Below are positions 44,810-57,219 of a stretch of DNA of 64,000 bases, piece by piece. Source of the DNA: Branchinecta lynchi (lineage: Eukaryota; Arthropoda; Branchiopoda; Anostraca; Branchinectidae); assembly GCA_023053575.1 (NCBI GenBank), contig JAKZAP010000008.1, positions 4,606,715 to 4,670,714 on the forward strand, read 5' to 3'. The stretch's first letter is position 1, and every line of letters starts with the position of its first letter. A model generated the notes under the pieces. The model was not told the origin of the DNA. It saw only the letters and a list, made by a program, of their open reading frames with translations, and did not search any database. A program made the translations under genes and the position numbers.

Positions 44810-47800
44810 GTAAGTACCCTATAACAGTTTATATAGTGTTAAACTAGTCACAGGAACAAGAATAGATATTTTATTTTCTCCTGCACATATCTTTTGTGAT
44901 GATTTTGCAAAATCTTTGTTTTCTGAACTGAAAACAAGTATTCAAATTGTTAAGTATATGGTAGGAAGCTAAGTCAAAATTGAGCTTTGGATATCGTTTT
45001 GGAAAATAACCTTTGGATTCTCAGAACACCTAGAAAACAGTTTACATGTGCTATGAATCAAGCTAGACCGAATACTGTACGGGAGTTCGTTGGATCCGTG
45101 AAATCTCGGGTGTATGTTAAGCACCAATTGTCTTGATGGATTATGGCGAAACCCACAGATTGTATACCCTCCCGAACTGGCATGCAGCTCGGATAGAACT
45201 TTCTAGATGTCTAGCAAAAGACTAGAATACGCCATTTGTGAGTGATGTGTCATCGATACTTTACCTAGAACTTATAGGGTAGGTTTATCACGTTTCCAGG
45301 CGACCACCCTCGCTAGTCACTTTGCTAAAGTAGGCGGGCTACTTACTGTTTTTTACTTAATAGTGTACGGTAGCCTATTTCCTGGGATAAGACTCGGATA
45401 GAACTTTCTATGTCACGAAAAGGCCGCGACACGCCATTCATGGGGTCAGACCGGATCCGGCCTTGGTGAAGTGTTATGTGAGCTTTGCAGTCCTTGATCT
45501 ACAGTAGTTTTTGCTGCAGCCCAAGATAAAAAAATAAATGTAAATTCGTTCTTACCGTCATATAAAGAAACCAGATGTGGGAAAGGCACTCCCTGCAGGT
45601 GCAAGGTGGTTACTCAACTACCTAGGAAAAAATCATAGAGTGACACTCGACGCTGTGTTACTAAGATGATAACTATTCTGTCTGCTCTGACACAGAACTT
45701 ACGAAGGTGCAAACTAGCTTCGACGACATTTCTTGAAAAAAAGATCATTACCTCGTAATAAAAATGGTTAAACTGTAATGAGTGACCTTCAGAGAACCGG
45801 AATGGGGCAGCTACATGTCACAATGTACACGAAGACCGAATTTCCTGGCCATTTGTTTTTTTATGGCTGTGGGACCCCTTGGAAAGCCAGGGGGAAGCCC
45901 CCCCCCCCTCCCACAGACACACACAAATAACATAATATTGGGACAGTCCCATTGCTGCTTACCCTTTGAGCAATGCGAAACGTGTTTTGATTTTATTATT
46001 TTTATGGATATCAGGAGAAGAAAGGGCTGGTAGGGAGATGGGAGAGAAATGTTGTTCCAGTTAACATGAATGTGTTAAGTCTCAGTTGTTTGGGAATGTC
46101 GTAGAGGATCGTTTCTCTAGTTTTTACCCGGTTTTCATTTCTGGTTTTCGATTTCCCTTTTTATACATTGAACATGGCCAAAAAGGCTTCAGCTTAAATA
46201 AACCTTCTTATCCAGTGGGGTCAAACTTAACCCGAGTCTCAAATCACTTGAAATCTGTTTATTTCCAGGTGCCCTAGATGACATGTCACGTCCGGCTGCT
46301 GTAGCCAGCACCGAAGGAATGTCAGAGGTCCCCGAAGGATGGTCCGATGAGTTTATACAGAACGCGACGTCTCAGTTTGAAAACATGCTTAGAGCATTAG
46401 CTACTCAAGGTAAACTTTAGAAAACTATCTTCTTCTTTTTCTTTTTTTTTTCTTTTTTTTTAACGTCTAAATAATCAGTACTCCTAGCAAAAAAAAGCCA
46501 TCACTTTTCACTCGGGTTTCGTTTTAACCACTGGCAAGCTAGACCGATAATGGTCGCTTCTTTCATTCAGTTCAGTCCACGTAAAAAAAATACGACGATT
46601 TAGACATCAAATCGGGAGATGTCACCGGGATATTGACTGCGAAGACAGCGATTCTGAGTAGTCAGTCTCATCCGATAGTTCGCTTTGGCGAAGCTTAGAG
46701 ATGGCCGTTTTCAGCCTTGCAATTTCTTTGCTTTCTGCAGCTTTCGAGGCACTATTGGTGATCTGCTTGACTCGCGAGGCATATGTCAATGAGATCAGAA
46801 CTATCTTTAACACGACTTCCGAAACAATCTAGTGGTGCTGCCAAGAAAAGGCTTTCTAAAAACAAAAGACCAAAGGTTTCGATGGGATCCCAAAATTTAA
46901 TATTTTAAAACTTTCTGACACAGACAACAATCAGGTCTGACAGATTTTCAGAAACTTGCAATGTAAACTTACAGATCCCTTATAAATGAAAAGTTTTCCA
47001 TAAGTATTCCTCGAACCCAAGCTGACTGCAATCATCTTTAACTGCGATGAAGTTAGAAGTCAGGTGAGTTTTATTCTGGTCATATTTTGGCCTTTCTCGG
47101 CAAGGGCCTTCTTCTCAAGCTAGAAAGATCGCAGGTTTGTTTTTCTAGCATGAACCTGAAAAGGACCCTTGCCAAAAAGGGCTGAAATGACAATGGAGTA
47201 AATCTCGGCAGACCTGTCAGGAGTGCAGTCAAATATATAATAAGTATTCTTTTTTTTGTGTCTGTGTATTTCGTAAATAATAATACAGAGATGGCACTTT
47301 ACACGATTTCCGTGACATGGGGATGTGAACTGGTTAGATGATTTGCCTTCGGCCGGGATTACTGTTCCTATGGCCGGCTTCTACCAGATTATTGTAGTGG
47401 CTTGCGAACTCTGTTCACAAGCCCCTCGGTAGCTCAAATGGTAAGAGCGCCTGCGTTGTAAGCAGAGGGTCCTGGGTTCAAATCCCGGGTGAGGAGCATT
47501 TTTGTCTTTCAGTTCATTACTTATAAGATATTTCGTAAATATTTTAGTCCTCTTCTAGCTTTAAGCTATTTGGAAAATAAATTTGATTGATTGATTGATT
47601 TTAGCCTAAGATGACTACAAATCATGCTTCATGGTGACCAGATCTTCAGCAGTGATTTTTATTTTGTCCATCATTGTCCACGATCCTGTTGTTGGCCGTA
47701 CCGATCCTGGTTTCTAGAACAATTCTAATATAGGCAGACGTAAACTTTCTGTATTTTCCTTAAAGCAGAACTCTTACTTAAAATGATCTTTTCACCATGA

Positions 47801-50800
47801 ATTGGCTGACTCCACGAAAGAGCTGACTTTTTTCTTTTTATGGTACTTGCAGCTCCGCTCAAGTGCCATATACCGATCACTTTTCGGTCTGTCGGTCTAT
47901 CTGTCAGGCTACTGTTCTCGAGCTAGGGTACTTCCAGACGCGCTAGGACGATGAAACTTGGCAGGCATATCAGTGACCGGACCAAACCGGGGGGGGGGGG
48001 GTGAGAATCTCGAATATTGACGTATTTATAACTTTTGAACGGGGAATCGGAGCTTGATGAAACTTGATATCTAGAAAGACGGCGTGTCTGAGATTTCACA
48101 CATCAAGACCGGAATGGAGTGACTTTTGGGGGAGTTAGGAGGAGGAACTGGAAATCGTGTGACAAGTTCAGAGTGAACGGATCGGGATGAGACTTGGTGG
48201 GAAGAACAAGCACAAGCCCTAGATACATCACTGATAGAACCGGACCGTGTTCGGACACTCTGGGGGAGTTGGGGGGGGGTCCAAAGTTCCGGTGATCGCA
48301 GTTTAAGGTAGACTACTTCCAGATGTGCCTGGACGATGAAACATGGCCTGAACTTTAGAGAGTTGACAGGATTGGCTTAGAAATCGTCACTTCCCAGATC
48401 CTACCATCCCTTTAAGTACTCATCTTAACCGCAAGTACAAAAAATGCTTTTAAGCAAAACCTACATTTTCATGATCCCCATGAGCCCGTGATCATTTTGC
48501 CTCAAGGATTTTGATTACAGATGAATTTCTAGCGCTCTTAAAGTGCTCATCATCACAGCCAAGTGCAAAAAAAAAGAAAAAAAAATACCCAACAGTACAT
48601 TATCGTGATTTCCAAGGGTCCATCGTCATTGTTATTTACGAAGTCCTTGTTTTGTTTTAGCTCCTCCATCTTTTGCCTGATTTTCTTGTTAGTCCGCTTT
48701 CTAGCTTGCAGTTGTGAGCGTTTTCGGCTTGCCAGTCGGGGATTCCAGGGTCGAACCGAGACCTGGTTTGAATTGGATATTAAGATTAGGGTGAACAAAA
48801 AGTTGCAAATGCAAATGATTCTGATTTAACGTCAGATAAAATTACCTTTGACTTCACTCAAGAAAAAATCTTTTTATTTCTTATGCATTATTTAGCTTAC
48901 TGTACTCCCGACGTTTAAACAGATACCTGTTATGCATTATAATCCCCCTTAGCTTCAAACTCAGCTAATACTGTATTTCATTGCACTGTTTGAATACGAC
49001 AGTTCAAAAAAGTTTCCAATCTTACAGGGGGGCCAGCGGCTGACGGAGAAATTGACCCATCGTCGGTGGCTCAGTTCCAGCTAGGCCAGCTATCAAATAT
49101 TGCAATGCAGTTTGCTGGTTCGGCTGGTATGCCACCTCCTGCCACCATAGCAGCAGGTCAACAAGATCCTCTCATGGACACAATGCGGCAGCTAAGTCAA
49201 GGAGCTCAGTCTTTAAAGGTACATATTATGTCCAGTCAGGTGTATCTAGCAGGGGCGTCACGTATGGGGGAGTACGACCCCCCCCCCCCTCCAATGTTGT
49301 CGGCCAGTCGGTACAAATCAGCCGACTCGGCGCGAAGCGCTGCGATTGTTTGTAAAAGTATTCGATTTTTTTTCTTGGAAACCGTAAATTTTTCTTCAAA
49401 ACCGTAGGTTTTTTGTACAAAATAGCCGATTCTTCGTCTAAACAGTCGTTTTTCCTGCAAAAACAGTCGGTAAAATAACCAGCCAGTCGGTAAATATCTC
49501 CTTCCCGCCCTCCAGAAATTTTGGCTAGTAACGCCTCTGGTACTAGATTTAAAAATAGCCCTGATTTACAGATACGTCCTTATTTTGGGTCCCATAACAC
49601 TTCGCGAAGGCAAATCTTGGTTGTTTGTTTTCATTCTGCACCAAACGAAAAATATAGGACTATTCCCATTATATACATGAACATGTTCTAAGGTAAGGTA
49701 AGGTAAGGTACAATTTTAATGGCAAAAATAAGTAAACTTGGTGTTTCTTAAAAGCACCAGACATGCCAGTGGCATAAAAAACGACGCTTCACTATTTCTG
49801 ATGGGATTGTAAAAATTATTAATCCTATTCTAGCCTAAACCATTGTAAAGAAAAAACAAACGAACAACTATCACACATCAACACTAAAATTTAAGGACAA
49901 CACGAGAATTTACGACAAAAGACATATGACTAAAGAAAAAATGAAAAATAAAAAAGGTTTGCCACATGGGTCTGATCTTCCTCCGAGCACAAACAAAAAT
50001 GAATCGATTAAATCAGACAGAAGAAATATAATTGCTAGATAACAAAAATCTTTTTAGAGCTCTTTTAAATACTTTCCTATCTTCGGACACCCAAACAGTT
50101 TCAGGCAATGAATTCCATACTTTTACACCTGTATGACGAATAGAAAAGCTAGACCTTGTAGAAGGATAACAAATGGTAGAAAGATTGGACCGCCGTCTTG
50201 TGTTATAGTCATGAAATTGACTGTTCAGGCAAAAAAGATTTTTAAAATCAGCAGGTAGTGAATCTTCTAGAAGATGACGGTAAACAAGTGTTGCAATATT
50301 CCAGTGTCTAATCTGACGGACATTTAAAATAAAAAGACTAGGCAGAATATGAGAAACTGATGAAGAAAATGGAAGACCATAAATTGCTCTAATCGATTTG
50401 TTTTGTAGGATTTGAATCCGATTAATATGTTTTGAAAAAGTAGAAGCCCAAGCTGAAGTACAATATGAAAGATAAAAATGGACCAGGGAGAAATAAATCA
50501 ATCGAAGTATGAATTGTGGAAGACAATGTTTGAGGCAGGAGAGCGCACCAACATTTCGGCTTAACTTAAGAGCCAAAGCATCGGTGTGCTGCTTGAAAGA
50601 AAGATTTTCAGCCAAGTACACTCGTTTCATTGTCAGCGGTACTTATATTTAGGAACTATAGGCTAGATTCAAGCTAGAAAAAGCACGTTCGTCGTATTCT
50701 TTCCTAGTATTTACTGATTTTTTCATCACTTGGTTCTGGTTGGTTCGAACTGGCGAAGGTTGAATTCATACACTGGAAAGCCCAACGACGGGTTATAACA

Positions 50801-53800
50801 CCAGGGGATTGGTCACCATACTGTCAGAAGTTTTTTGGCTCTTTCAGGTGATGCTTGTGACGCATAAGATTTGTATGCATAACGGTTGAAAAATATGAAA
50901 GCTAATATCCTAAGTGTTATCCGTTGAAACCGCGCATCCTTGTGTTATCTTTTATGAAAGTTCTGACAGCGCAGTGAATAAAAAAAAAAACTCCTTGCAT
51001 GAGAAATCGAGACCACTAGTGAGTGCTCCGGCGGTAAAGCACGCAGTCAATGCGCACTCAACCGGACGACGATAGATTGGCTAGCTGTAAAAGTCGGCGC
51101 GTGGGCTAGGGTCAATGCTCAGGAGCTTCTGAAATCTGCAGTCTTCGTCCGAGGACGCGGACCTTTTGATTGGTTCACGTTTTGCTAGTCTATGTTGTCG
51201 CCCATACTTTTAACAACCAAGTCTAATAAATGTATGTACACAAATGGGATAGCGGTGGCTAAAATAAGTTGCTGAAGAGACAAATGGACCCCTATGGAAA
51301 ATGCTGGCCAGCTTGGAAGTTCAGATAAGTGGATAAATATTCCTTGAGCCCAAGCTGACTTTGAAACATATATCCAAATGAAATAATACATAAAACGGAT
51401 ATGTCAGCTACGATACGATATTTTGGCTCTTCTTGGCAAGGGTCCTCGTCATGTTGTCAATGTTCAGAAGATTGCAAAGGTCGTTGCCAAAAAGGGCCGA
51501 AATATCGCTGCCAAAGCATCGGGCTAAAGTATCCGTTTTATGCATAATTTACTTTGAATACAGATAAATGGCGTATGAATTCATTACATCAGGGGATCGG
51601 ATCTGAAAACTGGTTCTTTTCGGTAAGTGTTTCGTGCTTCCATTGCATCTGATATACATTTTTTTGCCTCTGCAGGATATGTCCGAAGAAGATGTGTTAG
51701 CGAAAATGTTCGGCGACCTTGGGTTTCCGCCAAACTCTGATCCCAGCCAAGCAGCATCTGGTCTACTAGGGGGACTTGACAGTGTTCTTCCCATGATGGA
51801 GAGCATGATGAGAGGTCTCGTCTCCAAAGATGTTCTGTACCCGTCCATGAAGGACCTGTGTACAAAGGTATCCTATATTTGTTTTTTATATTTGGTTCAC
51901 CCTCCTTCACCCTCCACTTGCCTTTATGATCGCTGAAACTTTACCATAGTATACGAGATGACCGAATGGTTGGCCGAGAAGATTGGACAAGGTTTGGAAA
52001 AAAATTTCAACCAGCCAAACAAATTATTATTATTTTTTATTATAGTAGTTCGATAATACCATGAGGCAGGGTTGTGCATGAATAATCAATCATGGTTTTA
52101 CGAGTAATCTTGAACCGAATCGTAATCGTCATTTTGTTTCCTTATTGAATCTTTCAGTAATCATATTTGCTTTTTGTCACATCGAACCGCAGTGTGATTC
52201 AGCTTCAAAGAAGTGCGGAAGCGCTCAGGCCTGGAGTGAGAAAGAACGAATTGTCAGATTTCTCCCTTCCCCGTAACTTTTGATATTCGTATTGCATAGT
52301 TATCCGTGAAACCGACAATTGAGCTCTCAAAGAATCTCCAACAGCGTGATTCAGGGTTTTACGAGTAATCTTGAACCGAATCGTAATCGTCATTTTGTTT
52401 CCTTACTGAATCTTTCAGTAGTCGTATTCGCTTTTTGTCCCATCGGATCGCAGTGTGATTCAGCCTCAAGCAAGTGCGCAAGCGCTCAGACGTAGGAGTG
52501 TGAATGAATAAATGACTAAGGTTAGATTTCTCCCTTCCCCGTAATTTTTGATATTCGTATTGCATAGTTATCCGTGAAGCCAACAATTGAGCTCTCAAAG
52601 AATCTTCAAACACGGCTCAGGCCATCTCTCGTGCAATCGGTTATGCCAGCTATAAGTACTGTAGGTTTGTTCCAATACACTTCGTTTTCTACCTTGCTCG
52701 AACACCCTAATGTATAAATTGTCAAAATGCGTTTCATATTACACCTTCCACTCGAGAAGACATGTTAGTTCACTTACAAACTCAATCCCTTCGAATAAAT
52801 CGTAATTCAATCTCGAATCACAGTATTGCCCGTCTTTTTCTTTCCAGTTTTGCGTGGCAGAAACACCATAGTCTTGGTCCTATGATCAATTTTGAATTGA
52901 ACGTCGTTTATTATACCTTGCTCATACACACTAACAATGAACATTACTCAAAAACCGGGGAAAGGTTGCAAAACAGCAACTTCCCGCAAGACAACCAAAT
53001 TGGGAGCGTCATCCTCATATGCGGCCCAGCCAGAGGCGTATTCTCGCTGTTCCCAGAGGACTCCACTTGAGGACTCCCCGCGTTTTTGTTTGTCCCGGGG
53101 ACTCACTTCCCGTATTCTCGCGAGTCCCCACAGTCGGGGAATGCGGCAATTATCATCACGATCATCAAAAAGGACTCCATTTCAGATTCGGAGGGGAATC
53201 AGTTTTTGCTGGTGTTAGTGCAATATAAGATAAATTAAAAACAATCAGGATAAACAAAACCAAAGATAAAGTGGATCTCAGACTGATTTCGTCAACGGGA
53301 TGTTTTTTTCGAACAAAATCCAGTTTGGAAGCATGTTCTCGCCGTTTTCTGGACGCGGAGTCCGCGTGGAGTGACTCCCTCTATTCCCGCCGTTCCCTTC
53401 GATTCCGCGAGGAGTCCTTGGGCGCCGGTGAGAATACGCCTCAGGAGCGAGCTCTGAGACATGGGAATGCGCTTCTGTAGAGAAGGAGCAGGAAAGCGCC
53501 TACTTTCTGAAAAAGAGGGGCCTTCACCAGCGAACATTGACGATGCACTGCAGTTATACTTGAACCCATGCAACCAACGAAAAGAGTTGTTGCATAGGAC
53601 ACGAAAGCTTCTTTCGCGCCTATTACCCTAGTGCTAGTAACAAGAGCCACACAAATTCCAGTGCAGTACATCCTGAAAGGAAAGGTTTTCCTATTCAGCA
53701 GATTAGCTCGAGCACATAGTGACCGTGATAGGGCAGCTACATGCAGCTTGTCACTCACGTAAACCCTAGGTATTTAAACTCATCCACAAACTGAAGAATT

Positions 53801-54354
53801 TGCCCTTAAAGAAAAACCTTTAGAAGGTGATGCAGGCGGACGCCCCTAGTGCCATTTTGAATGCTACTGGGCATGTCTGGTACTCTATGTGACCTACACT
53901 GTAAAAAGTTTCTCCGTATAAAGATTGAAGTAACTGCAGTACCCCCCCCCCCCCCGAAACATACAAAAATAATGAATTTTCATAGACTTGTCCCTCTTTT
54001 TATCCGACCGGCAGTTCCTGCGATTAGCGACAGTAAAACTGACTTATTTTCTTTCAGTACCCTGACTGGCTTTCCCAAAACAAAGCCACACTTGCAGCAG
54101 AACAGTACGAAGCTTTCGAACGACAATACCAGCTAATGAATCAAGTATGTGATGAGTTCGATCTTGAAACTGAAAATGATACTGAGGAAGTTCAGGCTGA
54201 ACGATTTCTGAAAGTGATGGAACTTATGCAAAAAATCCAGGCCTGTGGTCCTCCGCCCCCAGAGCTAACTTCGGGGGGTGAAGCTGCTGCCCCTGACACG
54301 ACGATAGATCCGGCTGCAGCCCAAGCTGCTGCGGAGCAGTGTAGCATCATGTGA
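44707..54354 (+). CDS. PEX19: PEX19, peroxisomal biogenesis factor 19, five exons, with a one-base frameshift in exon 2
   Basis: Exons 44707-44809, 46269-46410, 49028-49218, 51676-51867 and 54058-54354. With one A dropped in exon 2, the phases close and the product is 307 residues (human 299). Landmarks: acidic N-terminus and INKLLDSALDD, matching human LEELLESALDD (the PEX3-binding region); ATSQFENMLRALA, matching ATAEFEKAMKELA; SMMRGLVSKDVLYPSMKDL, matching SIMQNLLSKDVLYPSLKEI; YPDWL; C-terminal CSIM, a CaaX farnesylation box like human CLIM. PEX19 is a cytosolic chaperone and import receptor for peroxisomal membrane proteins and docks on PEX3. As written, the A5 run at 46380-46384 puts a TAG at 46391-46393 and would cut the protein to about 75 residues. 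Since everything downstream is intact, a sequencing error is the simplest explanation. Confidence 0.94.
44810..46268 (+). other. PEX19 intron 1, nothing recognised
   Basis: Poly-C at 45900 and no clear repeat family. Confidence 0.4.
46269..46410 (+). CDS. PEX19: PEX19 exon 2, frameshifted in a homopolymer
   Basis: Acceptor ttccag, donor gtaaac. The first frame gives ALDDMSRPAAV...WSDEFIQNATSQFE. The conserved continuation NMLRALATQ is in the next frame because GAAAAAC has five A's where four are needed. The phase demanded by exon 3 also requires four. Confidence 0.85.
46861..46896 (-). repeat. Family A end fragment
   Basis: AAGACCAAAGGTTTCGATGG then GATCCC is the reverse of the family A right end. 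Confidence 0.6.
47080..47205. repeat. Family E hairpin
   Basis: CATATTTTGGCC...CAAGGGCC pairs with GGACCCTTGCCAAAAAGGGC, as at 51405-51510 and 59810-59875. Confidence 0.55.
47350..47530 (+). mobile_element. tRNA-Thr-like SINE core, copy 2
   Basis: 47424-47498; loop GTTGTAA (anticodon TGT), B-box GGTTCAAATCC, T stem intact, one extra A in the D loop and extra bases before the acceptor 3' strand. Flanks match copy 1. Confidence 0.65.
47832..48420 (+). repeat. Family H element, short copy
   Basis: ATGGTACTTG hairpin start, TCGGTCTGTCGGTC run, then about one array unit with GATGAAACTTG phrases and a poly-G tract. Confidence 0.65.
49028..49218 (+). CDS. PEX19: PEX19 exon 3
   Basis: Acceptor ttacag, donor gtacat. 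Encodes GPAADGEIDPSSVAQFQLGQ...GAQSLK. The middle region is poorly conserved in the family; placement rests on phase and neighbours. A hAT-like MITE begins 31 bases after the donor. Confidence 0.88.
49250..49539 (+). mobile_element. hAT-like MITE, copy 2
   Basis: CAGGGGCGTCACG to AGTAACGCCTCTG. Flanks GTATCTAG and GTACTAGA are only an imperfect duplication. AACAGTCG/AACCGT-type inner repeats. Starts just after PEX19 exon 3. Confidence 0.7.
49692..50645 (-). mobile_element. CR1/L2-like LINE, C-terminal third of ORF2 plus 3' tail
   Basis: The 205-codon reverse ORF (50013-50630) begins with a LxENLSFKQHTDALALKLSR-type segment, then SYCTSAWASTFSKHINRIQI, LQNKSIRAIYGLP, and VKVWNSLPETV. This is the thumb/C-terminal part of a CR1/L2/Rex-type reverse transcriptase, without the catalytic FADD. 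The 3' tail is AGGTA repeats at 49692-49713. It is 5'-truncated, as usual for LINE insertions, and the frame is still open, so it is young. Confidence 0.85.
51338..51545. repeat. Family E hairpin element
   Basis: Outer CCCAAGCTGACTTTGAAAC, inner ATATTTTGGCTCTTCTTGGC pairing with GCCAAAAAGGGCCGAAATAT, and GTATCCGTTTTATGCAT at the right. Confidence 0.6.
51676..51867 (+). CDS. PEX19: PEX19 exon 4
   Basis: Acceptor ctgcag, donor gtatcc, 64 codons. DMSEEDVLAKMFGDLG and LVSKDVLYPSMKDL are the family's best-conserved helices, which bind peroxisomal membrane proteins. Confidence 0.95.
52094..52615 (+). repeat. 261-bp tandem duplication
   Basis: GGTTTTACGAGTAATCTTGA starts copies at 52094 and 52355. 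Copies diverge by scattered substitutions. Confidence 0.75.
53034..53441. mobile_element. Harbinger-like MITE, copy 2, with CAG duplication
   Basis: CAG (53031-53033) AGGCGTATTCTCGC ... GAGAATACGCCT CAG (53442-53444). Inverted relative to 23126-23509. Confidence 0.65.
54058..54354 (+). CDS. PEX19: PEX19 exon 5 with CaaX end
   Basis: Acceptor tttcag. YPDWLSQNKATL, YEAFERQYQLMNQVCDEF, MELMQKIQACG, PPPEL, then an Ala-rich stretch and CSIM before TGA. Cys at position -4 is the predicted farnesylation site. Confidence 0.95.
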   Translation, partial: YPDWLSQNKATLAAEQYEAFERQYQLMNQVCDEFDLETENDTEEVQAERFLKVMELMQKIQACGPPPPELTSGGEAAAPDTTIDPAAAQAAAEQCSIM

Positions 54355-54542
54355 TTTAAGCTAAACTAGTCATATTGTTAATCCGAATGAAGTGGTTTTG
54401 TTGGACTTGTTATACTTTTACGTGACTATTTGTTCATTTTGGCTGGAGTACAGTAGAGGTGTGCTTCTTTGCTGTTCGTCCTGAAAAAGTCAAATGGAAA
54501 TAACAAAGCAATTGGCATAGTAAGCCTCCTGTTGGCTTGAGG

Positions 54543-54548
54543 AATAAA
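54543..54548 (+). promoter_or_regulatory. PEX19 polyadenylation signal AATAAA
   Basis: AATAAA 189 bases after the stop, followed by a T-rich, GT-rich tract; predicts a 3' UTR of about 210 bases. Confidence 0.65.
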
Positions 54549-54677
54549 TTGCAGTTCTTTGATTCTTCTGAATATTCTTTTTCTTCTGTAGGGATTGCAA
54601 CTTAAGAACCGACCTCAGTCGAGGTTCCACCCCCGTCAACCGCTGAAAGAGAATAATTCGTGTCCATCCAGTCGCTA

Positions 54678-54983
54678 CACTGTAAAAAGTCTCTCCTACA
54701 TCGGACTGTAGTGGTTTCGATGATTTTTATTGCAAATTTGGGGAGTTAAAATCCGTCAGTCAGATATAGGATACATGAGATACAGGATTAAAACGCTAGA
54801 ATGCAAATACTGCAGATCAGGTTGTCCTAATCTGCAGTATTTTGTGTTCTAGCTCTTTAGTCCTGTATCGGATTTTAACTCTCCGAATTAGGATTTAACT
54901 CTCCGAATTCGGAATAAAAATTGCCGAATTCGGGGATGTTGTGCAACCACTACCGTCCGATGTAGGAGAGACATTTTACAGTG
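54678..54983. mobile_element. Tc1/mariner-like MITE with TA duplication
   Basis: TA then CACTGTAAAAAGTCTCTCCT; right end AGAGACATTTTACAGTG then TA. Interior palindrome around ATACTGCAGATCAGG. Fragment at 53898. Confidence 0.7.
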
Positions 54984-55157
54984 TAGGTTTGATTTCGACT
55001 GAATTTTCTATACAGTCCGGAGTTTCGCCGCGTCCAAAGAAGTATGCGTCTGCCGCTGTGAAACAGAATTCAGTGGCCTAGATTATGGTCCCACTCATGA
55101 TTTCGAGGGACGTAACCCCCCAATGCTCCAGTGTTTCAGTCTACTTAAGCCCACTAT

Positions 55158-55453
55158 GAGCGTGTTCCACCCTCGTACCAATAAGTTACTATTTCCGGTC
55201 CATCCTCACGAAAAGTTACTACGCTGACCGTTCCAACCTTGTCGGAATAGTAACTAATAGTTACTATTTGCTTACCATGCTCGGGAGCGTAGTAAGCGTA
55301 GTAACTACGCATCTCTGTAACGTGATTGGTCGGATTCGCCCCTGGCGTGAGATCCTGCTGGAAAATAGAAAAATCGTTCCAGCCTTGACGGAAAAAAGCC
55401 ATAATTCGTGACGTCATGCGTAGTAACGACGGTAAGTAGGGTGGAACACGCTC
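55158..55453. mobile_element. MITE with 16-bp terminal repeats, copy 2
   Basis: GAGCGTGTTCCACCCT and AGGGTGGAACACGCTC; same interior as 16925-17221. Confidence 0.7.
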
Positions 55454-57200
55454 TTAGATTTCACTTTTGAACAGCTCTTGTCGCCCGGACACCCCGCCTC
55501 ACCCATGGAACCAACGATGTCGGCTGTCAACGACGGGACTACATAAACCTAGAATGGGAGTATAATTATAGTAGTGATTCCGCAATCACGAGTGATGGTC
55601 GGTGGTTCATGGGTCCTTGCGAGGCATAAATCTCAGTTCAAGGATTAAAATCATTGGAAACGATTTACTTCGGTCTTGGACGTTGGGATAGTAGCTATGT
55701 CTGCCATCTAACGGATGGGAATCATGGTAATGGTAATGTCAAGATCGAATTTTGATGTTGTTCGTAGTTATTAAAGTCATTGATTCAGGTGGGCCAAGAA
55801 GGTGGGAGACAACATCACTTTTCGATGGGTCGGATTAAATAAAAATAAATGGCGCTTTAATGTGTTTTACATAAGGGAAAGGAGTTATTAATACGCGCCT
55901 GGGAACAGGCTGATTCTCGTTCTGGAGCGGGTATAGCGTGACAGAGCCTCAACCAGTACGTGATCATTATCTTATCCATTCTTGGCGTGATCGAATCGAA
56001 GTCTAGCCTCCGAAACATTAGTAGACGTCAACCTAGATTGCGAAACTCTCGCTTAGTATCGACCTGGCTTTCGTGCTCTGCTGTAGAACTTTCGGCGGGT
56101 TTTCTTGTGTAACGAAGTTTACTGCAGCCGCTTCTAGCCTACCATTCTCTTTGCTAAAATAAGTATCTTAAGCCTTATCTGTTGTCTGAAATGTTTCTGG
56201 AGTCTGCTAGCGCGAAGGACGATTCTGACACGTTTTTTTTCACACCCTTCATACCCTGCCCCTTTACCACACGTTCACCCATTAATACTTCATATGACTC
56301 AGTCCAAAACACGCCAGTTAACCTCGGGAAGAACGAGAAACGTCGCCCGAACGATGACTCAAATCCTGTGACAACCAATGAACGGCGTTCGTTCTGGGTA
56401 GATGTGGTGACGCTTCCAGCTCTTCCGCTAGCTACACGGCGATTCTTGATCGACACGTAAAGTAGTTATCAAGAGTATTAATAATTGTTCTCGATCCATC
56501 GCATCGCAACGTTCCTTGCTACAACTGTTGTTTCTTTCTTTACGACTTGATGAGTAGAAAATTGTGTCATCTGGTTCCCGAGCAATGGAAGTGTTGTACT
56601 GTCTACGGACTGGAAAGTTGGAGCCATTAAATCCTGCTCATTACTTACAGATCCTTGGTTTACTATATCTCTGTCAAAAGTTTTGATAATGATACTATGG
56701 TCGGCTTGAAACTAGTCCGCTTAGAGCACTGAACTAAACAAGGCGAATTGTTTTTTTAAAATAGACAGCAGATCCATTACATCGTAACTTTTATTGTTAC
56801 AACTGTTATTATTGTTCACAGTGCATTTGTTCCTGATGATTACGGAATTCTATTCACTAGGGGCGGTTTTGATGGTCTTTTGACTCGACTAATCGCTGGC
56901 CCCTAAACTTATACGGTATTTTCACGTGTCTCGAAACTGCGCTGCCGGCAACTAACGTCGATGGTTATACATACCTTCATAGCCTGAGCTTTACAATTCA
57001 ACTTTCGCTAAGGAAAGCTTTCAACGCGTGTACCCGGGACAAGCTAAAGCAATCGCCGCAGGCGAATTTTTTGTTAATCTGTTTTTGTCTAGAAAGATTC
57101 TAGCCAGCCTTTAATGTGTTTCATACCTAAAAAGGTTCCAAGACTAATCGCCAAGTAAATAACACACCGTTCCTCTAAATACAGAATACTATGAAATGCG
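55454..57200. other. Intergenic, nothing recognised
   Basis: Mirrored ORFs of about 92 codons at 56175-56460 on both strands have no family signature. CGCCGCAGGCG occurs at 57055 and 57200. Confidence 0.4.
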
Positions 57201-57219
57201 CCGCAGGCGTAATTTTGTG

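Noticed and set aside
50013..50630. 205-codon ORF as a host gene
   Set aside because: Sequence is the C-terminal end of a CR1/L2-type reverse transcriptase with a LINE 3' repeat tail, so it is annotated as mobile.
56175..56460. Overlapping ORFs of about 92 codons on both strands
   Set aside because: No similarity recognised, no splice signals in phase, and both strands open at once suggests base composition.
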